A DNA stretch of 64,000 nucleotides from JBHJGP01 sp050331695 (GCA_050331695.1 JBHJGP010000012.1:1-64000); one strand, 5' to 3'; counted from the first letter of the stretch, positions 52,599-62,633 are shown. The notes: generated by a model from the sequence alone, not told the origin. Numbers and translations are program-made.

Positions 52599-55027
52599 CT
52601 ACCGCGCCTCGCCTTCGCCGGTCGGATCGTCCTCGGGCCATCCCAACCAGCCGGCGACGAGATTTCTCAAGGCTGCCACCATCTCCGGGTCAGCCCGGCC
52701 GCCCAACTCTTGCCAGATGGCGGGCTCGCGCAGCGCCGCCTCGCCAATTTCCGCAACCTGCCGGGCAACATCCTCCTGGTCTTGGCCTAAGGACGCTCCG
52801 ATCAGGTTGACGGCGCCTTTGGCCAACTCAAGACGCAGCGCCGGCTCGCCCGGATGCGACACCGCCAGCGACCGAAGCTCTCCCAAAAGCGAAACCGCCT
52901 CATCCAAACGACCAGCGCCCAGAAGCCCGTCCGAGCGGATCAGGTTGACGGCGCCCCGGGCCAAGCTCTCACGCAGCGCCGGCTCGCCCGGATACGACCT
53001 CGCCAGGGACCGAAGCTCTCCCAATAGCGAAACCGCCTCATCCAAACGACCCGCGCTCAGAAGCCCATCCGATCGCATCAGGTTGACGGCGCCCTTGGCC
53101 AACTCAAGACGCAGCGCCGGCTCGCCCGGATGCGTCTCCGCCAGGGACCGAAGCTCGCCCAAGAGCGAAACCGCCTCATCCAGACGACCCGCGCCCGGAA
53201 GATCGTGGATCAGGTTGACAGCGCCCAGGGCTCGATACAGACGGGTCGCGGCTTCTTCCAGAACGGGTGGATTTCGCCACAGTTCCGGCAGTTCCGCCAT
53301 GAAATCTAGGCGCAGGCGATCGATAAAGACGACGAAATTGATGGCCTGGGGGGAGGCAGTCCCCAGGCGATAGTGGCCAGTTCCCGTCGGAGTTTGGACG
53401 TATTGGGGCGGTCGGCCGTGAGATGGCGAATAACGAACCACTCCCCGAGGATGTCGGGCTGCATCGGTGCGATCGTTTGGATCGACTCATGCCCCGTCTG
53501 TTCGGCCGGGATCGTCGTGCTCAGTCGATGCCAGGCGACGGCCGACAGACCGTCATCGCGCTCCGGCTCAGCGCTCGGGAAACGAAAGCCGTAGGCCGTC
53601 TTCTTCACGTGGTCGAGCAGTACCACCGGTAGGCCGCCGACCATGGTCGTGAGGCACCAGAGGTTTTGCTCGCGGACCCTCTGTTGATCGGACATCGCAC
53701 CATCGTTCGGCCAGATCAGCTTGAGCTCGCGTATGACCCGTTCGGTAAGCAGTTCCTTCTCGGTAAACGGGAACGAGTCATTCTCCGCGTAAGCTTCGGC
53801 GGCCATGATCGCGAACAGGGCTCTTCGCTTCGGATCCAGGCGCTCCAGTTCCGACAGGGTCTCGTCCTCGGAAGGCAGGGTGGCGTCAGGCCCCACGACC
53901 TCGACCATGAGGTCATAGAGTTGCGAGCTGTCGAGAGGCGTGAGAGCCAGCGCGTTGTTGGGATCATCGGTCGAGCCGCCGAAATAGCTGGCTTTGGTGA
54001 GCCGGCCGCCCTCCAGCGGGAACAAACGCAACCACCAATCTTTCGTCTGTTCGCGCTCGACCAAGAGAACCCGGACCGGCCAGCTTAGGGGCTGCTCGCT
54101 GTCGTCCGTTCGGCCGGCAAGCGCCACCAACAGATCGCGGATTTCCTCGATGCGCCCCTGAACATAATCTATCACCAGGAGCGTCGGCTTTTCCGGCTGC
54201 CAACGCTGCCAGTCGAAACTTGTCGCGGATGCTACGAGAAAGCCTGCGCGCCAGGCGGTCGGCGTTCGCCGGCAGAACTCGAACGCCAGCCGGCTCTTGC
54301 CCATGCCGCCGGGGCCGGTAACCAGCCACCAGGCGAAGGCACGCTCGACCCGCAGAAAGTCGATGAGTCGGGCCAGTTCGTCCCGCCGGCCGTGGAAGGT
54401 CACCCGCTGACTGCTGAAATGAAGGCGGTCCGTCTCCGGATCGGCGAATTGTCCGTGAACAGTGCGCAGGAAAGGTTGTGGGCGAAGATCTTCCCTGATT
54501 CGATCGAGCTGGTCGCCGATATCACCTAGTCGATCCAGGATTTCCTCGTGATCTTCAAGGCTTCGCAGGAGAAGCCGGGTGTCCTGACCCAGGAGATCAT
54601 TTGTCAGCAAATCCTTATCGACTGCGTCGCCGACCGCCACGCCCTCGATCGCCTCCTTGAGACGCCTTCGCTCGACCTCGTCCTGGCACAGGTCCTTTAG
54701 CCGGTTGGAAAGCTCCGCGTAGTAGGGAAGCCGCTCGAGAGTTCGGCCTAGAGCCACGGCCGCCTTTCTTCCCGCCGCGCGGCCAATGTAGCTGGCGGCA
54801 TTCATCAGAAGCGGCGCTAGAAGAGAAACGCTCGCGCCGATCACCGCTTTGGGGATGCCGGTCTGCTCGTGAACCGCGTGGATGAAACGGCCCGCCAGCT
54901 CCCGATCCTGAAGCAGGCTCGCCAGGCCAGACTGGATCAGCGCGTCTCGGAGGTCGCCGAACGGAATGGGTTCGGTATTGGAATCGAATGGTTCGGGAAT
55001 CTGCATAGAACCGACAATAGTATCCAC
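52599..55027 (-). pseudogene. STAND-type NTPase with TPR-like repeat domain, broken by a frameshift
   Basis: Two minus-strand frames together make one protein of about 800 residues. The first (55027 to 53306) has a 180-residue N-terminal region with a hydrophobic patch (61-95) and coiled coil. A P-loop NTPase follows, with Walker A G-P-G-G-M-G-K-S at 238-245 and Walker B L-L-V-I-D-Y. The second frame ends at 52599 and carries 46-residue helical repeats plus a tail. They meet at a run of six C (plus-strand G run 53347-53352), where one extra base, or a -1 slip, would join them. Signal-transducing STAND proteins use repeats as sensors; some act in phage defence. The effector here is not recognised. 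An indel, a sequencing error or programmed slippage are all possible. Confidence 0.75.
52801..53214. repeat. 138-bp in-frame tandem repeats in the STAND gene
   Basis: The marker ATCAGGTTGACGGCGCC recurs at 52801, 52939 and 53077, exactly 138 bp apart, and a variant at 53209 (132 bp on). Each unit encodes 46 residues beginning G-R-L-D-E-A-V-S-L-L-G-E-L-R-S-L-A. The copies are nearly identical at DNA level, pointing to recent duplication or homogenisation. Confidence 0.88.
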
Positions 55028-55198
55028 CCAGAAGAATATACTGCGCCAGGTTGCGCGCGGTGGGCAACCTCGGTCTCGGCTCAGACCAGCAGCGGGTTCC
55101 CCTCTGCTTCATGGCGTCGACAACCGCTTGTTGCGCCCGCGCCTCTGGTCCAGGATCCGGCCATCACCGCGTCAACAGATCAGCGGAGACGGACAAAA

Positions 55199-56089
55199 AT
55201 GACCCGAGCGGGGGTGATCGGTCTGGGCGACATGGGCAGCGGCCTCGCCAAGAACCTGATCGCGAACGGCTTCGAGACCTGGGGTTTCGATGTCAGTGAG
55301 GCGCGCATGGCCGCGTTTGGCGAGATAGGCGGCCGCCGGACGGAAAATCCGGCCGCCGTCGGCGAGCGGGCGAACGCGGTTTACGTCATGGTCATGAATG
55401 GCGATCAGGCGAACGAGGTCATTCATGGGCAAGAGGGTCTGGCGCGGACCTTGAAGCCCGGATCGGTCATTCTTCTGACCGCCACCATTAAGGCTTCCGA
55501 GGCGCGGGCCATCGCCGAGGGTTTGGCCGGAACCGGCATCGATCTGATCGATAGCCCCGTAAGCGGCGGTTTTCCGGGCGCCCAGGGCGGCACGCTGACC
55601 ATGATGGCCGCGGCTCCGAAGGAATTGTTGGAGAGCTGGCGGCCGGTCATGGCGGCGGTGTCCGAAACCATCCACCATGTGGGCTACGAGCCGGGTATGG
55701 GGCAGACGGTGAAGGCCTGTCTCCAGTCGCTGATCGGCTCGATCTTCTCGGCCACCTTCGAGGCCTCGGTCCTGGCGGCCAAGGCCGGTGTGTCCGGTCA
55801 GGTGCTTTACGATGTGTTCTCCACCTCCGGTGCCGGCTGCGGGATCACCAACACCGCGCTTAAGAACATCGTCGACCGGCAGTTCGTCGGCACCGGCAGC
55901 CATATCGCCACCATGTACAAAGATTTGACCATTTCGCTCGACCTGGCCCGGGAGCTGGGCGTGCCGCTGTTCACCGCGGCCACGGCCATGCAGCTCTTTC
56001 AGGCCGGCAAGACAAAACATCCCGACGGCGACAATTGGGTGGTGACGAAGGTGATCGAGGACATCGTCGGCAGCTCGCTGAAACGCTGA
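55199..56089 (+). CDS. NAD(P)-dependent 3-hydroxyisobutyrate dehydrogenase-like oxidoreductase
   Basis: A 296-residue beta-hydroxyacid dehydrogenase. The N-terminal motif is G-V-I-G-L-G-D-M-G, the substrate loop D-S-P-V-S-G-G is present, and the catalytic Lys lies in G-M-G-Q-T-V-K. Homologues include tartronate semialdehyde and L-threonate dehydrogenases, fitting a sugar-acid pathway. The start at 55199 is where the Rossmann domain begins; open frame upstream overlaps the STAND gene and is not coding. It resumes the catabolic cluster after the opposite-strand STAND gene. Confidence 0.9.
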   Translation: MTRAGVIGLGDMGSGLAKNLIANGFETWGFDVSEARMAAFGEIGGRRTENPAAVGERANAVYVMVMNGDQANEVIHGQEGLARTLKPGSVILLTATIKASEARAIAEGLAGTGIDLIDSPVSGGFPGAQGGTLTMMAAAPKELLESWRPVMAAVSETIHHVGYEPGMGQTVKACLQSLIGSIFSATFEASVLAAKAGVSGQVLYDVFSTSGAGCGITNTALKNIVDRQFVGTGSHIATMYKDLTISLDLARELGVPLFTAATAMQLFQAGKTKHPDGDNWVVTKVIEDIVGSSLKR

Positions 56090-56127
56090 GGGTCGCTCGT
56101 TCGCCAAGGCGCTAAGGAAGGCAAAGG

Positions 56128-56991
56128 ATGAAGCTGGGCGTGATCACGGACGGCATCTCGCGCGATTTCGAGCATGCGCTCCAGGTCATGGACGCGTTCG
56201 ATCTGGACTGGGCCGAGCTGCAGTTCCTCTGGGACAAGGAGGTGGGCGACCTCGACGACGCGGAGCAAAACCGGGCGCTTGAGCTTCTCAAACGCCACGG
56301 CAAACGGGTCTCCTGCATCTCGCGGCACATTTTCGCCGGCATGCCCATGACCACCAGGCCCGGCGAGCCGCTGCACGAACGGCATATGGACGCGCTCAAG
56401 CGCTGCATCGCCATGGCCCACAGGTTCGGGACCGGCCTGGTCCGGATCATGAGCGGCCGCAAGGAGATGATCCTGTTCGGCGCCCATGGCGCCGAGACAT
56501 GGAACATCGCCAAGGGCGCCTGGGACGCGCTGCTACCGCTGATCCGCCCGGCGATCGACCTCGCCCGGTCCGAGGGCATCACGCTCGTGGTCGAGACCGG
56601 CAACGGTACCATGATCAATTCCTGCTGGACCGCGCGCAAGCTGATCGACGATCTGGACGCCAAAGGGACGCTCAAGGTGCTCTGGGATCCGGCCAACAAT
56701 TGCTGGGCCCATGAGCGGGCCTGGCCCGACGGCTGGGAGACGCTCCAGGGCGGCTATCTGGGCCACGTCCACATCAAGGACGTCCACGTCGACACGCCCA
56801 AGGCCTATCTCGAGGTCCGCCCGATGGGCGAGGGTCTCCTGGCCGATCAGTTCCAGCCCATCGCCGATGCCCTGAGGGCCGACGGTTATGACGGGGTCAT
56901 CTCCTTTGAGAGCGTCTATCACCCGGGGGACGGCGATTTCGAGGCCGGTTTCCGCCGCTGCTTTCCGACCTTTCGCCAGATTTTCGGCTGA
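56128..56991 (+). CDS. Sugar phosphate isomerase/epimerase family protein (TIM barrel)
   Basis: A 287-residue AP-endonuclease-2-type TIM-barrel protein. Likely metal ligands are the Glu in V-V-E-T-G-N-G, the Asp in L-W-D-P-A-N, the His in G-H-V-H-I-K-D and the Glu in S-F-E-S-V-Y-H. It probably isomerises or epimerises a keto-sugar or hydroxy acid. GGAAGG is placed before the ATG. Same-strand neighbours are the hydroxyacid dehydrogenase (38-bp gap) and the TRAP permease (15-bp gap). Confidence 0.87.
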   Translation: MKLGVITDGISRDFEHALQVMDAFDLDWAELQFLWDKEVGDLDDAEQNRALELLKRHGKRVSCISRHIFAGMPMTTRPGEPLHERHMDALKRCIAMAHRFGTGLVRIMSGRKEMILFGAHGAETWNIAKGAWDALLPLIRPAIDLARSEGITLVVETGNGTMINSCWTARKLIDDLDAKGTLKVLWDPANNCWAHERAWPDGWETLQGGYLGHVHIKDVHVDTPKAYLEVRPMGEGLLADQFQPIADALRADGYDGVISFESVYHPGDGDFEAGFRRCFPTFRQIFG

Positions 56992-57006
56992 CCCGAGCGC
57001 TGCCGA

Positions 57007-58878
57007 ATGCGCCCCGCCTCGCAACGCTCGAAAGCGGTTTCCGGATGGCTCGCGCGTTTGCGGGATCTGTTCTGTGCCGCCCTCACCCTGTTCGCGCTCT
57101 ACGTCGCGGCGTTCGGCGTCTTCGACACGATCATCGTTTACGGCACGGCCGTGGTTCTGGGCGCCACGATCACGTTCTTGGACTTTGCGGACGAGGCGCC
57201 GCTGCCGCTCCTCGTGATCCACTCGATACTAGCGATCGGCTTCGCCCTCCTGATCTGGCGGTGGTCGGGCATCATGCTCGAGCAGGAGGAGTTCTTCGTC
57301 GATATCCAGACCATCGACTACCGCCTGGCTTGGGTCGCCTTCGCGCTGATCATCTATCTGACCTGGCGGGCCTTCGGGCTACCCATGCTTGTGGTCCTGC
57401 TCGCGGTCCTGGCGTATGCGCTTGCCCCCTTGAGCCTTGGTGGCGCCGGCCTGGATTGGGCCAGTGTCGCCGACCGGCAATGGTTCACCACCGATGGCGT
57501 CTTCGGCCGGCCGGTCCAGGTGGTCTCGACGGTGGTGCTGGTGTTCATCGTCTTCGGCGCCGTGCTCCAATCATCCGGCGCCGGCGCCGTGCTCTTGCGC
57601 CTGGCCTTCGCCGCCACGGGCCGGATCCCCGGCGGCCCGGCTCACGCGGCGATCGTCGGTTCGGCGCTTTTCGGCACGCTTTCCGGTGCCGCCGTCGCCA
57701 ATGTCGTCTCCACCGGCGTGTTCACGATTCCCATCATCAAACGGGCCGGTTTCAGGGCCAGGTTCGCGGGCGCCGTCGAGGCCGCGGCGTCAACGGGCGG
57801 CCAGATCATGCCGCCGGTGATGGGCGTCGTCGCCTTCATCATGGCCGACGTGACGGGCGTACCCTACCTCTCGATCATCGTCGCCGCCCTGATCCCGGCG
57901 CTGTTCTATTATCTATCCCTGTTCGTGGTCGTCCTGATCGAGGCCCGGCGTCAGGGTATCGGGCCCGTGCCCCCCGATCAGCGCGAACGTATCACCCGAT
58001 TGGACTGGCTGCGAAGCGGGGTTTTCTGGACCTCGCTAGCGGTGATCGTCGGCACGCTCCTCACCGGCAGGACGGCCCAGAACGCGGGCTTTTACGCGAC
58101 CATCCTGGCGGCGACCTCGTCTTTGGTTCTGTTTCCCCAGTTCCGCCGTCCCGACGCCTGGTGGAACGCGCTTGTGACCGCCGGTCGCACGGCCGGCACG
58201 CTGATGGTGATCGTCGCCGCCGTGGGCCTGGTCATCGGCATCGTCAATATGAGCGGCATCGGACTCGCCTTCGCCGATGCCATCCGCAGCGCTTCCGGCG
58301 ATGGGCTGTTCATCGCGCTGCTCTTCGTCATGCTGGGCTGTCTTGTGATCGGCATGGGGGTTCCCTCGGTACCCGCCTATCTGATGCTGGCGCTTGTCAT
58401 GGGCCCGGTCCTGGAGGGCATGGGCGTGCCGAAAGTGCCGGCGCATTTGTTCATGGTCTATTTCGGCGTGCTGTCGGTGGTGACGCCGCCGGTGGCACTC
58501 GCCGCCTTCGCCGCGGCACCGATCGCCGGCGCCAAACCCTTCGAGACGGGCCTGGAGGCGGTCCGCCTTTCAGTCGCCGGTTTCATCATACCGTTCGCCT
58601 TCGTCTTCCATACCGACCTGGTGCTTATCCTAGGCGTCGATCCCTGGAGCCTCGTTTGGGCCCTGTTGGCGCTCACCATTGCCGTCTGGATGATCGCCAC
58701 CGGGCTCGCCGGGTTTGAGACAGCGCCGCTGGCCTGGCCTGAACGGCTCGCGCGGGTCGCCGCCGGCCTTGCCAGTCTCACCCCCGAGCTCTTGTACGCC
58801 GGTCCGGCCGCTGCCGTTGCGATCGGTCTCGCCATCCGCCATCGTGTGACTAAAGCTGAAGAGATCAGGGGAGGTTGA
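57007..58878 (+). CDS. TRAP transporter fused permease (4TM+12TM)
   Basis: A 623-residue membrane protein. The N-terminal part (about 1-170) corresponds to the small DctQ-like subunit, and the large DctM-like part follows, with V-S-T-G-V-F-T-I-P-I-I-K, G-G-Q-I-M-P-P-V-M-G-V-V-A-F and G-M-G-V-P-S-V-P-A-Y typical of fused permeases that partner TAXI binding proteins. The TAXI gene starts one base after its stop. It imports a carboxylate or sugar acid using the sodium or proton gradient. Confidence 0.92.
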   Translation: MRPASQRSKAVSGWLARLRDLFCAALTLFALYVAAFGVFDTIIVYGTAVVLGATITFLDFADEAPLPLLVIHSILAIGFALLIWRWSGIMLEQEEFFVDIQTIDYRLAWVAFALIIYLTWRAFGLPMLVVLLAVLAYALAPLSLGGAGLDWASVADRQWFTTDGVFGRPVQVVSTVVLVFIVFGAVLQSSGAGAVLLRLAFAATGRIPGGPAHAAIVGSALFGTLSGAAVANVVSTGVFTIPIIKRAGFRARFAGAVEAAASTGGQIMPPVMGVVAFIMADVTGVPYLSIIVAALIPALFYYLSLFVVVLIEARRQGIGPVPPDQRERITRLDWLRSGVFWTSLAVIVGTLLTGRTAQNAGFYATILAATSSLVLFPQFRRPDAWWNALVTAGRTAGTLMVIVAAVGLVIGIVNMSGIGLAFADAIRSASGDGLFIALLFVMLGCLVIGMGVPSVPAYLMLALVMGPVLEGMGVPKVPAHLFMVYFGVLSVVTPPVALAAFAAAPIAGAKPFETGLEAVRLSVAGFIIPFAFVFHTDLVLILGVDPWSLVWALLALTIAVWMIATGLAGFETAPLAWPERLARVAAGLASLTPELLYAGPAAAVAIGLAIRHRVTKAEEIRGG

Positions 58879-58879
58879 A

Positions 58880-59887
58880 ATGAGACTTGTAACAGCCGCG
58901 CTCGCCGCGGTGATGGCCATGACGGCCGTCGCCGCCTCGGCGCAGGAGCGGGTTAAGATGGCGACCATAGCGCCCGGCTCCTCCGCCTATCTGGTGATGA
59001 CCACCATGGCGTCGATCGTCAACGACGCCCAGGACCAGGTGGAGATCTCGGTCGACGCGACCGGTGCCGCAACCAAGCATCAGGTGGAGGCCGCCCAGGG
59101 CAAGCTCGACATATTCATGAGTTCGCCCACGATCTACCACCTGATGGCAAACGGCCAGGCGATGTATTTGAACCTCGCCAGCGCGCCGGAGCTTTCGAAC
59201 AATGTCAGGCTCCTGTTCTGGTTTCCCTATGGCGCCTACCACATCGTCGCCTATGACGGTTCCGGCATCGAGACCATGGCCGACCTGCGGGACAAGAAGG
59301 TCTTCCTCGGTCCTCCCGGCGGCGGTGCCTTCAACACCGCCAAGGCCTGGGTCGAGACCAACACCGGCATGGTCCCGGGCGAGGACTTCGAGAGCGTCAA
59401 GGCGTCCTGGGGATCAGCGCTCCAGGGCTTCCAGGACCGGCAGTTCGACGTCTACATCTCAGGCGGCATCCCTCCTTACCCGCAGATTGAGCAGTTGGCG
59501 CTGACCTCGAAGATCCGCCTGATCGGCCTCAGCGGAGCGGACTATGAGAACGCCTCCGACGAGGTGAAGACCGAGACCACCAAGCTGGGCCGCACGGTCG
59601 AGATCATCCCCGAAGGCATTTACGGCGAGAACGTGGTCTCGAACGGTGACGTCTATACCGTGGGTGCCACCGTCGGTGTGGCGGCGCGGGCCGATCTCGA
59701 CGAGGAGAAGGTTTACCTCATGACCAAGACCTTCTGGGAAAACCTGCCCGAGGCTCAGGCCAACGCGCCCTATCTGAACGAGGTGAGCCTCGAGGTTGCG
59801 CTCCGCTCCGATCGGATGAAGCTCCATCCGGGTGCTCTTCGCTATTACGAGGAAATCGGCCTCGAGATACCGGAGGCGATGCGCTGA
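58880..59887 (+). CDS. TAXI-family TRAP solute-binding protein
   Basis: A 335-residue periplasmic binding protein. The signal peptide ends at A-S-A-Q. The mature part begins V-K-M-A-T-I-A-P-G-S-S-A-Y, the characteristic start of the TAXI family, with G-A-A-T-K-H-Q-V-E-A as the first ligand loop and P-G-G-G-A-F-N-T-A further on. AGGGGAGG precedes the ATG. It hands ligand to the fused permease upstream. Ligand is unknown. Confidence 0.92.
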   Translation: MRLVTAALAAVMAMTAVAASAQERVKMATIAPGSSAYLVMTTMASIVNDAQDQVEISVDATGAATKHQVEAAQGKLDIFMSSPTIYHLMANGQAMYLNLASAPELSNNVRLLFWFPYGAYHIVAYDGSGIETMADLRDKKVFLGPPGGGAFNTAKAWVETNTGMVPGEDFESVKASWGSALQGFQDRQFDVYISGGIPPYPQIEQLALTSKIRLIGLSGADYENASDEVKTETTKLGRTVEIIPEGIYGENVVSNGDVYTVGATVGVAARADLDEEKVYLMTKTFWENLPEAQANAPYLNEVSLEVALRSDRMKLHPGALRYYEEIGLEIPEAMR

Positions 59888-59919
59888 AGTCTGCCGGCAT
59901 AGTGACGGGGGACTGAACG

Positions 59920-61578
59920 GTGGGCCGGCGGGTCGAGAACATTCTGTTCATCATGTTCGACCAGCTGAGGTTCGACTATCTGAGCTGCGCCGGCCACCCT
60001 TTTCTTGAGACTCCCCATATCGACGCTCTGGCGGCCAAGGGCGTCCGGTTCGATCGGGCTTATGTCCAGTCGACGATCTGCGGCTCGAGCCGCATGAGTT
60101 TCTACACAGGCCGCTACGTCCACTCCCACGGCGCCTGCTGGAACAATGTGCCGCTCCGGGTCGGCGAGATCACCCTCGGCGATCATTTGCGCGAGGTCGG
60201 CATGGACTGCTGGCTCGTGGGCAAGACGCACATGAAGGCCGACGCTGAAGGGATGGCGCGTCTAGGGCTCGAGCCCGACAGCGTGATCGGTGCCCGGGTC
60301 GCCGAATGCGGCTTCGATCTGTTCGAACGCGACGATGGCATGCGGCCCGAGGGACCCGCCGGTTTCTACGACCCCAAGGGCGCCCTCGCCTACAACGCGT
60401 ATCTGCGGAACAAGGGCTATGAGAGCGACAATCCCTGGCATGATTTCGCCAATTCAGGCCTTGATGAGGCGGGCGACGTGGCATCGGGCTGGTTTCTCAA
60501 GAACGCCGCCATGCCCGCCAATATCGCCGAAGAGGATAGCGAAACCCCCTACCTGACCCGGCGCGCCGTCGATTTCATGGGCGAGGCCAAGGCGCCCTGG
60601 CTCTGTCATCTTTCCTACATCAAACCGCATTGGCCCTACATCGTGTCGGCGCCCTACCACGCGATGTACGGTCACAACCAGATCATGGCGCCGGTCCGCT
60701 CGGACAGCGAATGGGACGATGTTCATCCGGTCCAGGAAGTCTTCATGTCCTCGCCGATCGGCACCTCGTTCAGCCGCGATCTTGTGCGGGAGGCCGTGAT
60801 CCCCGCTTACATGGGCCTGGTCAAACAGTGCGACGATTGTCTGGGGCGTCTGTTCGCCTGGATGGAGGAGACCGGACGGATGGAGACGACCATGATCGTC
60901 GTCACCTCCGATCACGGTGATTATCTGGGCGATCACTGGATGGGCGAGAAGATGTTTTTTCATGATCAGTCGGTGCGGGTGCCGCTGATCATCTACGACC
61001 CCTCGCCGGAAGCCGACGGGACCAGGGGCATGGTTTCCCACGCTCTGGTGGAGGCGATCGACCTGGCGCCGACCTTCGTCGAAGCGGCGGGCGGAAAGGC
61101 GGGCTCGCATGTTCTGGAGGGTTGCTCGCTCCTGCCGATCTTGAGGGGGGCTGCTCAGGAGACCGGGCGAAATTTCGTCATTTCGGAATATGACTACTCG
61201 CTGTCACCGGCGGCAGGCCGATTGGGCATCTCGCCGGAGGACGCGCGGTTGTTCATGATCGCCGATCGCCGCTGGAAAATGATCCATTCCGAGGGCGGCT
61301 TCCGGCCGATCCTGTTCGATCTGGAGAATGATCCCTCGGAGCTGGACGATCTGGCGCGCCGGCCCGGCCATGAGGCGGTCATCGACCAGCTTCTCGCGAA
61401 ACTCGGGACCTGGGCCCGGCGACCGTCGCAACAAACCACCCTGTCGGTGGAACGGCGAGCGGCGATGCAGGCAGCTCCCCGGTCCACCGGGGTCATCATC
61501 GGCGCCTATGACGAGACGGACGTGCCGCCAGAACTGACCGTGAAGTATCGGGGCCGCCGGGTGCCCCGCCGCGGCTGA
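59920..61578 (+). CDS. Sulfatase / phosphonate monoester hydrolase-like enzyme
   Basis: A 552-residue alkaline-phosphatase-superfamily enzyme. The first metal site is F-D-Q-L-R. The modified-Cys motif is C54-G-S-S-R followed by M-S-F-Y-T-G-R-Y, a C-x-S-x-R form closer to phosphonate monoester hydrolases than to classical C-x-P-x-R sulfatases. The distal metal site S-D-H-G-D is intact. The start is a GTG at 59920 with GGGGGAC upstream. No signal peptide is seen, so it acts in the cytoplasm, probably on an imported sulfate ester. It differs clearly from the sulfatase at 1.3-2.8 kb. Confidence 0.87.
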   Translation: MGRRVENILFIMFDQLRFDYLSCAGHPFLETPHIDALAAKGVRFDRAYVQSTICGSSRMSFYTGRYVHSHGACWNNVPLRVGEITLGDHLREVGMDCWLVGKTHMKADAEGMARLGLEPDSVIGARVAECGFDLFERDDGMRPEGPAGFYDPKGALAYNAYLRNKGYESDNPWHDFANSGLDEAGDVASGWFLKNAAMPANIAEEDSETPYLTRRAVDFMGEAKAPWLCHLSYIKPHWPYIVSAPYHAMYGHNQIMAPVRSDSEWDDVHPVQEVFMSSPIGTSFSRDLVREAVIPAYMGLVKQCDDCLGRLFAWMEETGRMETTMIVVTSDHGDYLGDHWMGEKMFFHDQSVRVPLIIYDPSPEADGTRGMVSHALVEAIDLAPTFVEAAGGKAGSHVLEGCSLLPILRGAAQETGRNFVISEYDYSLSPAAGRLGISPEDARLFMIADRRWKMIHSEGGFRPILFDLENDPSELDDLARRPGHEAVIDQLLAKLGTWARRPSQQTTLSVERRAAMQAAPRSTGVIIGAYDETDVPPELTVKYRGRRVPRRG

Positions 61579-61583
61579 TCCAC

Positions 61584-62633
61584 CTAGCGTGAGGCCGCGC
61601 CTTCCTTGGTCTCGGACGAGCGGGCCCAAAGATTGATGTTCTCTTCATTGGCGGTGCGCTCGATCTCATCCAGCTCCTCGGCCGTAAAGTCCAGATTGGC
61701 CACGGCGCCCACGCAGTCCACGACCTGTGAGGGTTTCGAGGCGCCGATCAAAGCGGTGGTGATGCCCTCGTCCCGAAGCACCCAGGCGAGCGCCATCTGC
61801 GCCAGGCTCTGACCGCGCCGCCGAGCGATCTCGTTCAGCTGGCGAATGGTGTCGATGGCCCGCGGGTTCAAAAACTCCCGGCGCAGCGATTTGCCCTGAG
61901 CCGCCCGGCTGTCCTCGGGCACACCGTCCAGATACTTGTCGGTCAGCATGCCCTGGGCCAGGGGCGTGAAGGCGATCGATCCGATGCCGAGATCCTTCAG
62001 CGTCTCCTTGAGACCATCCCGCTCCACCCAGCGATTGTGGATCGAATAGCTCGGCTGGTGGATCAGACAGGGCGTGCCGAGCTCCGTCAGAATCGCCGCC
62101 GCCTCCCGGGTTCTCTCGGAGTTATAGGAGGATATCCCGACATAGAGCGCCCGGCCCGAGCGGACGATGTGATCCAGCGCGCCCATCGTCTCCTCCAACG
62201 GCGTGTCCGGGTCGAAGCGGTGCGAGTAGAAGATGTCGACATAGTCGAGGCCCATGCGCTTCAGGCTTTGGTCACAGGACGCGATCAGATATTTGCGGCT
62301 GCCCCACTCGCCGTAGGGCCCGGACCACATGGTGTATCCGGCCTTGGAAGAGATGATCAGCTCGTCCCGATGGGCCCGAAAGTCGGATCGAAGAATTTCG
62401 CCGAACGCGCTCTCCGCCGAGCCCGGTGGCGGGCCGTAATTGTTCGCGAGATCGAAATGGGTGATGCCTTGGTCGAACGCGGTGCGGCAGATGGCGCGCT
62501 TAATGTTGTCCCGGCTATCCTCACCGAAATTGTGCCAGAGCCCGAGCGATATCACCGGCAGCATCAGGCCGCTCCGGCCGCACCGGCGATAGGTCATGGT
62601 GTCGTAACGGCTCTCGCTCGCCTGATAGGCCAT
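61584..62633 (-). CDS. Aldo/keto reductase (YghZ/Gpr-like)
   Basis: A 349-residue aldo/keto reductase. The tetrad is visible as Asp and Tyr in F-D-L-A-N-N-Y, Lys in S-S-K-A-G-Y and His in F-Y-S-H-R-F. The stretch S-S-K-A-G-Y-T-M-W-S-G-P-Y-G-E is characteristic of the L-glyceraldehyde-3-phosphate reductase group. It converges with the sulfatase gene six bases away. It probably reduces a small aldehyde from sugar breakdown with NADPH. Confidence 0.9.
   Translation of the reverse strand: MAYQASESRYDTMTYRRCGRSGLMLPVISLGLWHNFGEDSRDNIKRAICRTAFDQGITHFDLANNYGPPPGSAESAFGEILRSDFRAHRDELIISSKAGYTMWSGPYGEWGSRKYLIASCDQSLKRMGLDYVDIFYSHRFDPDTPLEETMGALDHIVRSGRALYVGISSYNSERTREAAAILTELGTPCLIHQPSYSIHNRWVERDGLKETLKDLGIGSIAFTPLAQGMLTDKYLDGVPEDSRAAQGKSLRREFLNPRAIDTIRQLNEIARRRGQSLAQMALAWVLRDEGITTALIGASKPSQVVDCVGAVANLDFTAEELDEIERTANEENINLWARSSETKEGAASR

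Noticed and set aside
52801..53214. CRISPR-like array
   Set aside because: The repeats are 138 bp, contiguous and in frame within a protein; there are no unique spacers.
54869..55198. N-terminal extension of the hydroxyacid dehydrogenase
   Set aside because: The extra 110 codons overlap the opposite-strand STAND gene and precede the normal Rossmann-fold start; they look non-coding.
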